A stretch of DNA of 56,439 nucleotides, taken from assembly GCA_965242915.1 (NCBI GenBank), contig CBDETN010000018.1:1-56439 (forward strand). The letters run 5' to 3'. This document shows, piece by piece, positions 1 to 6,535 of this stretch. A program made the position numbers and the translations under genes. Each line of letters begins with the position of its first letter. Position 1 is the first letter of the stretch. The notes beneath the pieces were generated by a model, which saw nothing but the letters and a program-made list of their open reading frames with translations, searched no databases and was not told the DNA's origin. The DNA is from CAJXII01 sp965242915 (GTDB lineage: Bacteria; Campylobacterota; Campylobacteria; Campylobacterales; Arcobacteraceae).

Positions 1-32
1 AGTAAAAGAAATTATTATATCATAAAAAGCTA

Positions 33-61
33 TTGACAATTTCCAGAATATATTGTAATAG
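33..61 (+). promoter_or_regulatory. candidate sigma-70 promoter
   Basis: A perfect TTGACA at 33-38 is followed after 17 bp by TAATAG at 56-61. This is good spacing for a housekeeping promoter and it lies about 100 bp ahead of the transposase fragment at 159. A short inverted repeat (AATCCCA at 129-135 with TGGGATT at 152-158) lies just before the start codon. Transcription itself is inferred. Confidence 0.4.
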
Positions 62-158
62 AAGGTACTTATTCATTATTTAGCATAAAAAATAGCTATA
101 TACAAACTCTACTATTGCAGTTAAACTAATCCCAAATACTAAATAAAAAGTTGGGATT

Positions 159-728
159 ATGGCACAACATTTTCTTTTATCTGCTGCAAAAAGTTTATCT
201 TTGATAAAACTTTGTAGTTTAACAGATGATGAAGCATTTGATATCTTTAAAAATGTTAGATGGAATGAAAATGGTGGGGAACCAGTATGCCCATGTTGTG
301 GAAATTATAAAAAAAGCTATTTTATAAAATGTAGAAAACAATTCAGATGTAGAGATTGTAATCATACATATAGTGTTACAAGTGGTACAATCTTTGCAAG
401 TCATAAAAAACCTTTAAAAATATATTTAATAGCTATTGCATTATTTGTAAATAGTGTTAAAGGAATATCTGCATTACAATTATCAAGAGATTTAGAAATT
501 AATTATCGAACAGCTTGGATACTTGCTCATAAAATCCGTGAATCTTTAATGAATCATAAAGATGAAAGTCCACTAAGTGGAGTATGTGAGATAGATGGCG
601 TATATGTTGGTAATTATATTCGACCAAGGAATTTTAAACATCGTAGAATTGATAGAAGAAAAGCATATAAGCCAAATAAAAGAACTATAATCTCAATTGT
701 CAAGCGAACTGCTAAAATGGGCAGGTAA
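159..728 (+). pseudogene. IS1595-family (ISXO2-like) transposase, 3' truncated
   Basis: The N-terminal half of an ISXO2-like transposase. A zinc-ribbon of two Cys pairs (CPCCG at about residue 45, CRDC at about residue 64) is followed by the typical TSGTIFASHKKPL stretch and the start of the DDE domain (EIDGVYVGN at about residue 144). Family members are usually about 300 aa and this reading frame stops at 189. From base 698 onward the DNA is an IS21-type end, so the last residues are read from foreign sequence and the rest of the catalytic domain is absent. It cannot be an active transposase. The start ATG follows a good promoter at 33-61. Confidence 0.75.
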
Positions 729-767
729 AAGTTAAAAATTGTTACACTCTGAAACTTAAACCAACAC
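698..767 (-). mobile_element. 70-bp remnant of an IS21-family right end
   Basis: This stretch begins TGTCAAGCGAACTGCTAAAA and matches, with one visible mismatch (base 740), the reverse complement of the right end of the IS21 copy at 18036-20028. Similarity stops abruptly after CCAACAC at 767. It is the outermost 70 bp of the right end, in inverted orientation relative to that copy, and sits in the IS1595-type transposase reading frame. The rest of the IS21 copy is missing, so a deletion or recombination removed it. Confidence 0.85.
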
Positions 768-782
768 AACAAAGATATAAAT

Positions 783-1112
783 ATGATGAAAACATCTTTT
801 TATGTAAATAATCCATTGAATCCTGATGAAGATGCAGATGATTTTAAAAAGATTATAGTTTATGATAAGTACCTAAAAGATAGTAAGTATAAAATTATAG
901 ATAACTCTTTTAAAAACTGGAAACGGTTAGAAGTTACACTTAATATACAACATAAATTAAAAGGATTTATCTTTGATGATTATTTAATAGATGTACTTAA
1001 TTTAGCTAGTAAATATTTTAAGTTCAATGATTTTAATTTAGATTATATAGAACGACAATTAAAACTATTAACGGATAAAAGAACTCATAAGGGTATTGCT
1101 ATTGTGCAATAG
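783..1112 (+). CDS. hypothetical protein, probably 5' truncated
   Basis: A 109-aa lysine- and aspartate-rich soluble protein that I do not recognise. It has no signal peptide, membrane segment or clear motif. The reading frame is open upstream into the IS21 remnant (codons continue before the ATG pair at 783 and 786) and there is no convincing ribosome binding site. It may be the 3' part of a gene cut by the IS21 event rather than an intact gene. Confidence 0.4.
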   Translation: MMKTSFYVNNPLNPDEDADDFKKIIVYDKYLKDSKYKIIDNSFKNWKRLEVTLNIQHKLKGFIFDDYLIDVLNLASKYFKFNDFNLDYIERQLKLLTDKRTHKGIAIVQ

Positions 1113-1306
1113 TCCTTAGTGAATTAAAATTTAAAAAAGGTACTGTAAAAGATATTTAGTATTTATAGGGGTCATTTGCACCCTACAATCTCTGTATCGT
1201 TGGTAATTTATTTTTGATGTCGTGTCCTAGTATCAAAAGTACATAATATGGTAAATTTGGATTATAAAGCCTTTATATAAAGGGGAAGTGTTCTATATTG
1301 CTGCAC

Positions 1307-1363
1307 CGACATTTGTGAATATATAGCGACATTTATTTGATATTTTATTGGAATTACGACATT
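1307..1363. repeat. three CGACATT direct repeats in a gene-free stretch
   Basis: The region 1113-1361 has no gene. It contains CGACATT at 1307, 1327 and 1357 (spacings 20 and 30 bp). Read on the minus strand these are AATGTCG units, which resemble the iterated transposase-binding sites at the ends of some IS21-like elements. No transposase goes with them, so a second IS-end remnant is only a suggestion. The unit also overlaps the stop end of the XRE gene. Confidence 0.35.
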
Positions 1364-1616
1364 AGTGAGTTGTTTTTACGTCTTTAAAGAATTCACTCAT
1401 ATCAACATTTAAAGCTAAAGCTATTTTATAAAGATGTTCTATATTAAAATGATGTCCATCTTTAAAGTTTTCACAGCGACTTATAAATCCAACAGATTTA
1501 GAATCCATATCTAAAGTTAAATCAAGTTGAGATATATTTTTTTCAGTCCTAATTCTTTTAACATTTTGTCCTATTGTTTTATGTAAAATATTAATACTTT
1601 CGCTTGAGATAAACAT
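1362..1616 (-). CDS. XRE-family helix-turn-helix regulator
   Basis: An 84-aa single-domain Cro/CI-type DNA-binding protein. The HTH core runs over about residues 15-70: IGQNVKRIRTEKNISQLDLT, then the recognition region around VGFISRCEN, then the closing helix IALALNVDMSEFF. Small stand-alone XRE proteins usually act as dimeric repressors. It is divergent from the secreted/membrane pair at 1705, and the 88-bp gap between them contains a perfect 18-bp palindrome that is its likely operator, so autoregulation and control of that pair are inferred. Confidence 0.8.
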   Translation of the reverse strand: MFISSESINILHKTIGQNVKRIRTEKNISQLDLTLDMDSKSVGFISRCENFKDGHHFNIEHLYKIALALNVDMSEFFKDVKTTH

Positions 1617-1670
1617 TATGACCCTCTATAAATATAGTTTTAAGTCTATCTTATTTATAATACATACTAC

Positions 1671-1688
1671 AATGTAATATATTACATT
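1671..1688. promoter_or_regulatory. perfect 18-bp palindrome, candidate operator
   Basis: AATGTAATATATTACATT is a perfect palindrome in the divergent gap between the XRE regulator and the gene at 1705, 16 bp before that gene's start codon. Position and symmetry fit a repressor site overlapping the promoter. The TGTAA/TTACA half-site recurs near the putative attachment site (4844-4882). Confidence 0.55.
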
Positions 1689-1704
1689 AATTAAAGGAAA
1701 ATAA

Positions 1705-1965
1705 ATGAATAAAATTATATTAATGCTTACAATTTGTCTAACTTTAGTTTTAAATGCCCAAGAGCAAACACAAGATAAAAAAAATAGGTTATTAGCAGTT
1801 GTTCAAATATTGGGATATTCTTGTGGTAGTGTTGAATCTTATACAGAGCTTAGTGGTTGGGGTGGAAGTAATGGTAGTATTTCTATATATTGTTCAAATG
1901 GTACAAATTATTCTCTAAAAAAAGACTATAGCAGTTCATATGGTTATAAATTAGAAGTGAGATAA
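1705..1965 (+). CDS. small secreted protein, unknown function
   Basis: An 86-aa protein with a clear Sec signal peptide (MNKIILMLTICLTLVLNAQ). The mature part is short and rich in Ser, Gly and Tyr, with two cysteines (in YSCGS and IYCSN) that could form a disulfide in the periplasm. It is preceded by a strong ribosome binding site (AAAGGAAAA) and its stop overlaps the start of the next gene by one base (1965), so the two are co-translated. I do not recognise the family. Confidence 0.65.
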   Translation: MNKIILMLTICLTLVLNAQEQTQDKKNRLLAVVQILGYSCGSVESYTELSGWGGSNGSISIYCSNGTNYSLKKDYSSSYGYKLEVR

Positions 1966-2336
1966 TGAAAATATGTACAAACTGCAATAATGAATTTGAA
2001 AAAGGGAAAATAATATCTGGAAATATGGGAGCCTTATGGATAATATTTATTTTTCTTAGTATGGGTTTAGGATTTATATTGTGGGCAGTCGCAGGAAGAA
2101 AAAGAAAAGAAGTTTGTCCTTATTGCAATAGTGAAAATATTATGGAAAAAGAATATTATAATGGTAATATTAAAGAACTAGGTATAAATGAAAAAGAACC
2201 AACTAATAAGGAATTAAAGAAAAAAAAAGAATTTATTAGCGTTTGGGATAATTTTACTTCATATATAATTGGATTTATTGCTCTACTTGTAATAATATCA
2301 ACTTTAATATTATTATTTAGTTGGTTAACTAATTAG
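1965..2336 (+). CDS. zinc-ribbon membrane protein, unknown function
   Basis: A 123-aa protein with two CxxC knuckles (CTNC near residue 4, CPYC near residue 50) that would form one zinc ribbon, split by a hydrophobic membrane segment (about residues 22-42). A second membrane helix lies near the C-terminus (about residues 95-118). It is translationally coupled to the secreted protein before it (1-bp overlap) and followed, with overlapping stop/start, by the remnant at 2336. Function is unknown. The arrangement suggests a small envelope module under the XRE regulator. Confidence 0.65.
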   Translation: MKICTNCNNEFEKGKIISGNMGALWIIFIFLSMGLGFILWAVAGRKRKEVCPYCNSENIMEKEYYNGNIKELGINEKEPTNKELKKKKEFISVWDNFTSYIIGFIALLVIISTLILLFSWLTN

Positions 2337-2398
2337 TGATAATAAAAATTATACTATTTCTTTGTATTGTAAGTTTATCACTACAAGCCAAACTATAA
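2336..2398 (+). pseudogene. signal-peptide stub of a secreted-protein gene cut at the IS3 junction
   Basis: From a GTG at 2336, overlapping the previous stop, the sequence encodes 20 residues of a typical signal peptide (MIIKIILFLCIVSLSLQAKL) and then hits TAA at the left inverted repeat of the IS3-family element. The mature domain is missing. On the far side of the element the sequence is a Fic gene, not the rest of this gene, so the rest was deleted or lies elsewhere. It would have been the third gene of the 1705 operon. Confidence 0.5.
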
Positions 2399-3726
2399 TA
2401 CCCCAAGAAAATAAGAACGAAAAAATAAGATTCTTATTCCTAAAAAGTTAAAATAATAAAATATTTAATAGGGGTAAAAAATGAGTACAAAAAGAAGAAT
2501 ATTTACAGCAAAATTTAAAACAAAAATTGTTTTAGAAGTTTTAAAAGGTGAAAAGACTTTAAATGAGATAGCAAGTAAAAATAATATAACACCTAAAAAT
2601 ATCCAAAATTGGAAGAAGATATTTTTGGATAATGCAGAGTTGGCAATGGAGCCTGCAAAGGCTATCAAAGAATATAAAGACGAAAACTTAAAATTACAAT
2701 CTAAAATAGATGATTATGCAAAGATAGTAGGTAAAATGACAGTTGAAAAGGAATGGCTTGAGGAAAAGCTACAAAGCTTGGACTTATCTAATAAAAAAGA
2801 GTTGATAGAGTCTAAGCTAACATATATTTCAGTATCAACTCAATGTAAACTTATAAAATTAAATCCAAGCAGCTTATATTATAAGCCTATAGAAAATAAG
2901 CATAAAATATCACTCAAAGATAAGATAAATGATATTTATGAGCAAATACCAATATATGGAGCTTTAAAAGTTCATCAGCAACTTTTAGAAGATGGATACA
3001 ATATAAGTTTGAATACTGTTTATAAATATAGACAAGAGATGGGTTTAAAGCCAATATTAGCAGTTAAACCAATAAATCTATCAATACCAGATAAGCAACA
3101 TAAAAAATACTCTTACAAGCTTAGAGGAATTGACATAGTAAAAGCAAATCAAGTATGGAGTACGGATATAACATATATCAAGATTAATGGCGGCATGGTT
3201 TATTTAGCAGCTATAATTGATTGGTATTCTAAAGCTGTACTATCTTGGAAAATATCCAACACTATGGATTCAGCTTTAACAATGGATGTTCTAAATGAAG
3301 CATTATCGCTATATGGTAAACCTGAAATATTTAATACAGATCAAGGCAGTCAATACACAAGTCATATCCATACACAGACTTTAAAAGATAATGGCATCAT
3401 TATCTCAATGGATGGTAAAGGTAGAGCTACTGATAATATTTGTATAGAGAGATTCTGGCGAAGTGCAAAAGTTGAAAGAATTTATCTAAATGAATATAAC
3501 ACAATTAAAGAGTTAAAAACTGATGTGAAAGATTATATTGATTTTTATAATCATAAAAGATTTCATCAAACTTTAAATTATAAAAAACCAATGAGTTTTT
3601 ATTATGATAGTTTAAAAATTAATAATAAGGATTATGATAAATTAGTTGAAATTGTGGCATAAGGTAACAGGTGAAAAAGAGAATAAGGATTTAGAAAAAG
3701 TTGTCTTGTCTTCTTGGGGTATTATA
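2394..3726 (+). mobile_element. IS3-family insertion sequence
   Basis: Inverted repeats of the form TATAATACCCCAAGAA bound this 1.33-kb element (2394-2409 and, inverted, 3711-3726; similarity continues a further ~10 bp inward). It encodes one transposase (2481-3662). The exact end base and a target duplication could not be settled: no 3-4 bp direct repeat is visible at the plausible end positions. The two flanks belong to unrelated truncated genes (a secreted protein on the left, fic on the right), which suggests a deletion or recombination next to the element. Confidence 0.8.
2481..3662 (+). CDS. IS3-family transposase (OrfA and OrfB in one frame)
   Basis: A 393-aa transposase. Residues 1-60 are the OrfA-type helix-turn-helix (KFKTKIVLEVLKGEKTLNEI) and about 65-100 form a coiled coil or leucine zipper. 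The OrfB-type DDE integrase core follows, with D in WSTDITYI, D in NTDQGSQYTS and E in ERFWRSAK. The last two are 35 residues apart, the DD(35)E signature. Most IS3 members make this fusion by a -1 frameshift between two ORFs, but here both parts lie in one uninterrupted frame. All catalytic residues are present, so it may still be active. Confidence 0.9.
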   Translation: MSTKRRIFTAKFKTKIVLEVLKGEKTLNEIASKNNITPKNIQNWKKIFLDNAELAMEPAKAIKEYKDENLKLQSKIDDYAKIVGKMTVEKEWLEEKLQSLDLSNKKELIESKLTYISVSTQCKLIKLNPSSLYYKPIENKHKISLKDKINDIYEQIPIYGALKVHQQLLEDGYNISLNTVYKYRQEMGLKPILAVKPINLSIPDKQHKKYSYKLRGIDIVKANQVWSTDITYIKINGGMVYLAAIIDWYSKAVLSWKISNTMDSALTMDVLNEALSLYGKPEIFNTDQGSQYTSHIHTQTLKDNGIIISMDGKGRATDNICIERFWRSAKVERIYLNEYNTIKELKTDVKDYIDFYNHKRFHQTLNYKKPMSFYYDSLKINNKDYDKLVEIVA

Positions 3727-4698
3727 TTAAAAGGTATTGCAAACTCACTTCCTAACCAAAAAATAGTTATAAATTCACTTGTGCTTCAGGAAGCAAAAGA
3801 TAGTAGTGAGATAGAAAATATTATCACAACTTACGATTAAGTTTATCGTTCTGATATATCAAGTGATTTCATAAGTCAAAATATAAAAGAAGTGCAAAAT
3901 TATAAAGATGCTTTATACTTTGGATTTGATATTATTCAAACTAAAAAATTCTTATCAGTAAATCATATAAAAGAGATACCGGCTACACTAGAACAAAATG
4001 ATGCAGGTTTTAGAAAGCAAAGTGGAACAGTACTTAAAAATCCAATTACTGGAGAGATAAAACTCATCCCACCACAACATCCACAAGATATAATAAATTT
4101 GATGTCAAATTTAGCAGACTATATAAATGACCCAAGTCTTGAAGATTTTGATAGTTTAGTGAAGATGGCAATCATACATTATCAGTTTGAAGCTACACAT
4201 CCTTTTTATGATGGCAATGGCAGAACAGGTAGGATTATAAATATATTGTATCTAGTGCTAGAAGGATTGTTAGATATGCCTATATTGTATCTAAGTCGTT
4301 ATATTATAAGAAATAAATCAAACTACTACAAGCTTCTAAGCGATGTTAGTTTTAATGATGGTCTTAATGAATGGATATTGTTTATGTTAAAAGGTATAGA
4401 AGAGATAGCCAAAGAAACAATACAGATAATTAAAGATGTAGAAATTCTTATGGAAAAAACTAAAAATACTATTCAAGAGAATAAACCAAAAATTTATAGT
4501 AAAGATTTACTTGAAGCACTTTTTTATCATCCATATACAAAGAGAGCTTTTATTGAAGAGCATTTGAATGTATCAAGACCTACTGCAACATCATATTTAA
4601 AAGAATTAGAGAAAATGGGAATATTAACTGCTCAAAAGAAAGGTAGAGATATTTACTATATACATAATGACTTATTTGAGTTATTTAGGAATATGTAA
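3727..4698 (+). pseudogene. fic: Fic-domain AMPylase, 5' truncated and split by a nonsense codon
   Basis: The first piece (to 3840) carries NSLVLQEAKDSSEIEN, with the Fic inhibitory motif (S/T)xxxE(G/N) as SSEIEN. It ends at TAA (3838-3840) in the context TTYD-stop-VYRSD, where relatives have D-E-L-Y, so a GAA to TAA change explains it. The second piece is open from a GTG at 3892 and holds the complete catalytic motif HPFYDGNGRTGR (at about 4198-4233) and a C-terminal winged helix (RPTATSYLKELEKMGI). The N-terminal residues before ILKGIANS are lost at the IS3 junction. If the second piece is translated alone it would lack its inhibitory helix. Confidence 0.8.
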
Positions 4699-4840
4699 AG
4701 AAAAAGTTAAAATCTTAACTTATTTAGTTTATATGTAAAGAAAAGTCAATAATCTTTACATATCTGATTATCTATGTTGAAAAAAAGTAATAATTCTAAC
4801 ATAGCTTTATTTAATTGAAAAGAGTGGTCATTTTAATTTT
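4691..4840. repeat. 40-bp-period imperfect palindromic repeats (iteron-like)
   Basis: Copies begin at 4691, 4731 and 4771, exactly 40 bp apart, with a weaker fourth at 4811. The first two begin ATATGTAAAGAAAA and share an AATCTT block; the third begins TCTATGTTGAAAAAAAGT. Copies 2 and 3 are inverted repeats internally (ATGTAAAG with CTTTACAT; CTATGTT with AACATAG). The first copy overlaps the stop codon of the fic remnant. The phasing and the position beside the candidate att core suggest arm-type binding sites for an integrase or replication/excision protein. Confidence 0.6.
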
Positions 4841-4843
4841 TAG

Positions 4844-4882
4844 TTACATCAGTAGTTACATTTTAAAATGTAATGGATGTAA
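4844..4882. promoter_or_regulatory. nested palindrome beside the candidate attachment site
   Basis: The inner part TTACATTTTAAAATGTAA (4856-4873) is a perfect 18-bp palindrome. It is flanked by outer arms TTACATC (4844-4850) and GATGTAA (4876-4882). It shares the TGTAA/TTACA half-site with the palindrome at 1671-1688. Its place about 20 bp from the tRNA-like core suggests a protein-binding site for recombination or regulation. Confidence 0.5.
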
Positions 4883-4902
4883 GCCCTTTATATATCAATA
4901 AC

Positions 4903-4925
4903 TTCAATCCTCCACGACTCCACCA
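4903..4925 (+). other. tRNA/tmRNA 3'-end fragment, candidate attR
   Basis: TTCAATC (T-loop), CTCCA (T-stem 3' strand), CGACTCC (acceptor 3' strand), discriminator A and a genomic CCA fit the last 23 bases of a tRNA or tmRNA. The matching 5' T-stem (TGGAG) is absent just upstream, so this is not a whole gene. A terminator follows at 4953. A displaced tRNA 3' end with its terminator is the usual scar at one end of an integrated island. No integrase is in the window; it would lie to the left. Confidence 0.6.
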
Positions 4926-4952
4926 TTTAATGACTAATTAATAGTTGTTTGT

Positions 4953-5001
4953 AAAGCCTTATATAATCGGTTGTTTAGCTGATTATGTAAGGCTTTTTTA
5001 T
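4953..5001 (+). terminator. rho-independent terminator
   Basis: AAAGCCTTATATAATC (4953-4968) pairs with GATTATGTAAGGCTTT (4981-4996) over 16 bp with one G-U pair, followed by a T-run. It would terminate the tRNA whose 3' end is seen at 4903-4925. The remaining gap to nhaA (5002-5189) is AT-rich and shows nothing else clear. Confidence 0.75.
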
Positions 5002-5189
5002 TTGTGTTAAAAAATATATAGAAAAAGATAATCTGTTTTTGTTAATTTTATGGGATAATGTAATTGAGTTAAAAATTATATAGTAGTTTATAAACTTAAT
5101 TCTATTACTGATTTTGATTAAGTTATTGTTAATATATTGCAGATATACTTTTTATTAATTTATAATAATTATAGAAAAGGATAATAAAT

Positions 5190-6506
5190 ATGACACAACA
5201 TCTACTCACGATAGAACGATTTATAAAAGATGAATCGTTCAGTGGTGTTTTACTCTTTATTGCAACAATTGCGGCAGTTATGATTGCAAATTCTGCACTT
5301 AGTGAAAGTTATTTTGCTTTATGGCATATGGCTTTAGGTGTTACTCTTGGTGGACATACCATCTCTATGGATTTGATGCACTGGATAAATGATGGTTTGA
5401 TGGCTTTATTTTTCTTGATGGTAGGATTAGAGATAAAAAGGGAGCTTTTAATTGGTGAGTTGTCATCTGTACGAAAAGCTAGTTTTCCAATTGTTGCTGC
5501 TATTGGTGGTATGATAATTCCTGCTTTGGTTTATGTGGCTTTTAATCTTGATAATCCAAGAGGTTTTGGAATTCCAATGGCTACAGATATTGCATTTGCT
5601 TTGGGGATTTTGATGCTTTTGGGTAAAAAAGTAAATCCTGCTTTAAAGCTGTTTTTGGTTGCCCTTGCTGTTGTTGATGATTTGGGTGCTGTTATTGTTG
5701 TGGCTACTATTTATACAAGCCAGATACATGCCGAGTATTTTTTACATGCCGGTTTGGTCTACGCACTTATTTGGATATTAAATCTTAAAAAAGTAACTAT
5801 GCTCCTTCCGTATCTGCTTTTAGGTATCGCATTGTGGATTTTTATACACTCTATTGGAGTTCACGCAACAATTGCAGGTGTACTTTTAGCTTTCGCAATT
5901 CCTATAACTTCAAAAGTTGACGAGCAAGTATTTATAAAAAGTACAAAAGAATCAGTAGATGAGTTTGCGAAACATATAGACACAATTCCTATTTTGAATC
6001 ATCATCAAATAGATGCACTTGAAGATATAGCATACAACTATGATAAAGTTCAAAATCCTTTGGTAAAACTTGAACATCAACTTCACGGATTATCAGCATT
6101 TTTCATCATGCCATTGTTTGCATTTTCAAATGCAGGTGTGATACTTGACTTTTCAGCTGTATCACAAAATCTAATGATAGTTATTGGTGTGGTATTTGGA
6201 TTAATAATCGGCAAACCAATTGGTATAGTTGCATTTACATATTTAGCTCAAAAATTAAACATTGTTAAAAAACCTGATGATTTAGGTTGGGATGAAGTTA
6301 TAGCTGTTGGATTCTTAGGCGGTATTGGATTTACCATGTCTATATTTATAACCCAACTTGCATTTTTAGACCAAAGTGTTATTGATGCAGTTAAACTTGG
6401 TATTTTCTTTGCTTCTTTTATAGCCGGTGTTTTAGGTGTTATGTTAATTTTAAAAGCATATAATAAAAAGACAGCCATAAAGATATTAAATAATGATTTA
6501 AGATAA
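5190..6506 (+). CDS. nhaA: Na+/H+ antiporter NhaA
   Basis: A 438-aa inner-membrane antiporter with about twelve helices that exports Na+ in exchange for two H+. The paired catalytic aspartates lie in LAVVDDLGAV (about residues 157-166), as in E. coli NhaA. The family helix GGIGFTMSIFI is present near residue 371. A hydrophilic insert (about residues 243-285) lengthens it relative to the ~390-aa E. coli protein. The start ATG has AAAGGA upstream. It is followed after 29 bp by a second cation antiporter, so the two probably form one ion-homeostasis operon. Confidence 0.93.
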   Translation: MTQHLLTIERFIKDESFSGVLLFIATIAAVMIANSALSESYFALWHMALGVTLGGHTISMDLMHWINDGLMALFFLMVGLEIKRELLIGELSSVRKASFPIVAAIGGMIIPALVYVAFNLDNPRGFGIPMATDIAFALGILMLLGKKVNPALKLFLVALAVVDDLGAVIVVATIYTSQIHAEYFLHAGLVYALIWILNLKKVTMLLPYLLLGIALWIFIHSIGVHATIAGVLLAFAIPITSKVDEQVFIKSTKESVDEFAKHIDTIPILNHHQIDALEDIAYNYDKVQNPLVKLEHQLHGLSAFFIMPLFAFSNAGVILDFSAVSQNLMIVIGVVFGLIIGKPIGIVAFTYLAQKLNIVKKPDDLGWDEVIAVGFLGGIGFTMSIFITQLAFLDQSVIDAVKLGIFFASFIAGVLGVMLILKAYNKKTAIKILNNDLR

Positions 6507-6535
6507 CTGTATAAATAAAAGGATAAAATTATATC

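Noticed and set aside
4903..4925. A complete tRNA gene
   Set aside because: The 5' T-stem, anticodon and D arms are absent upstream; only the 3' end fits.
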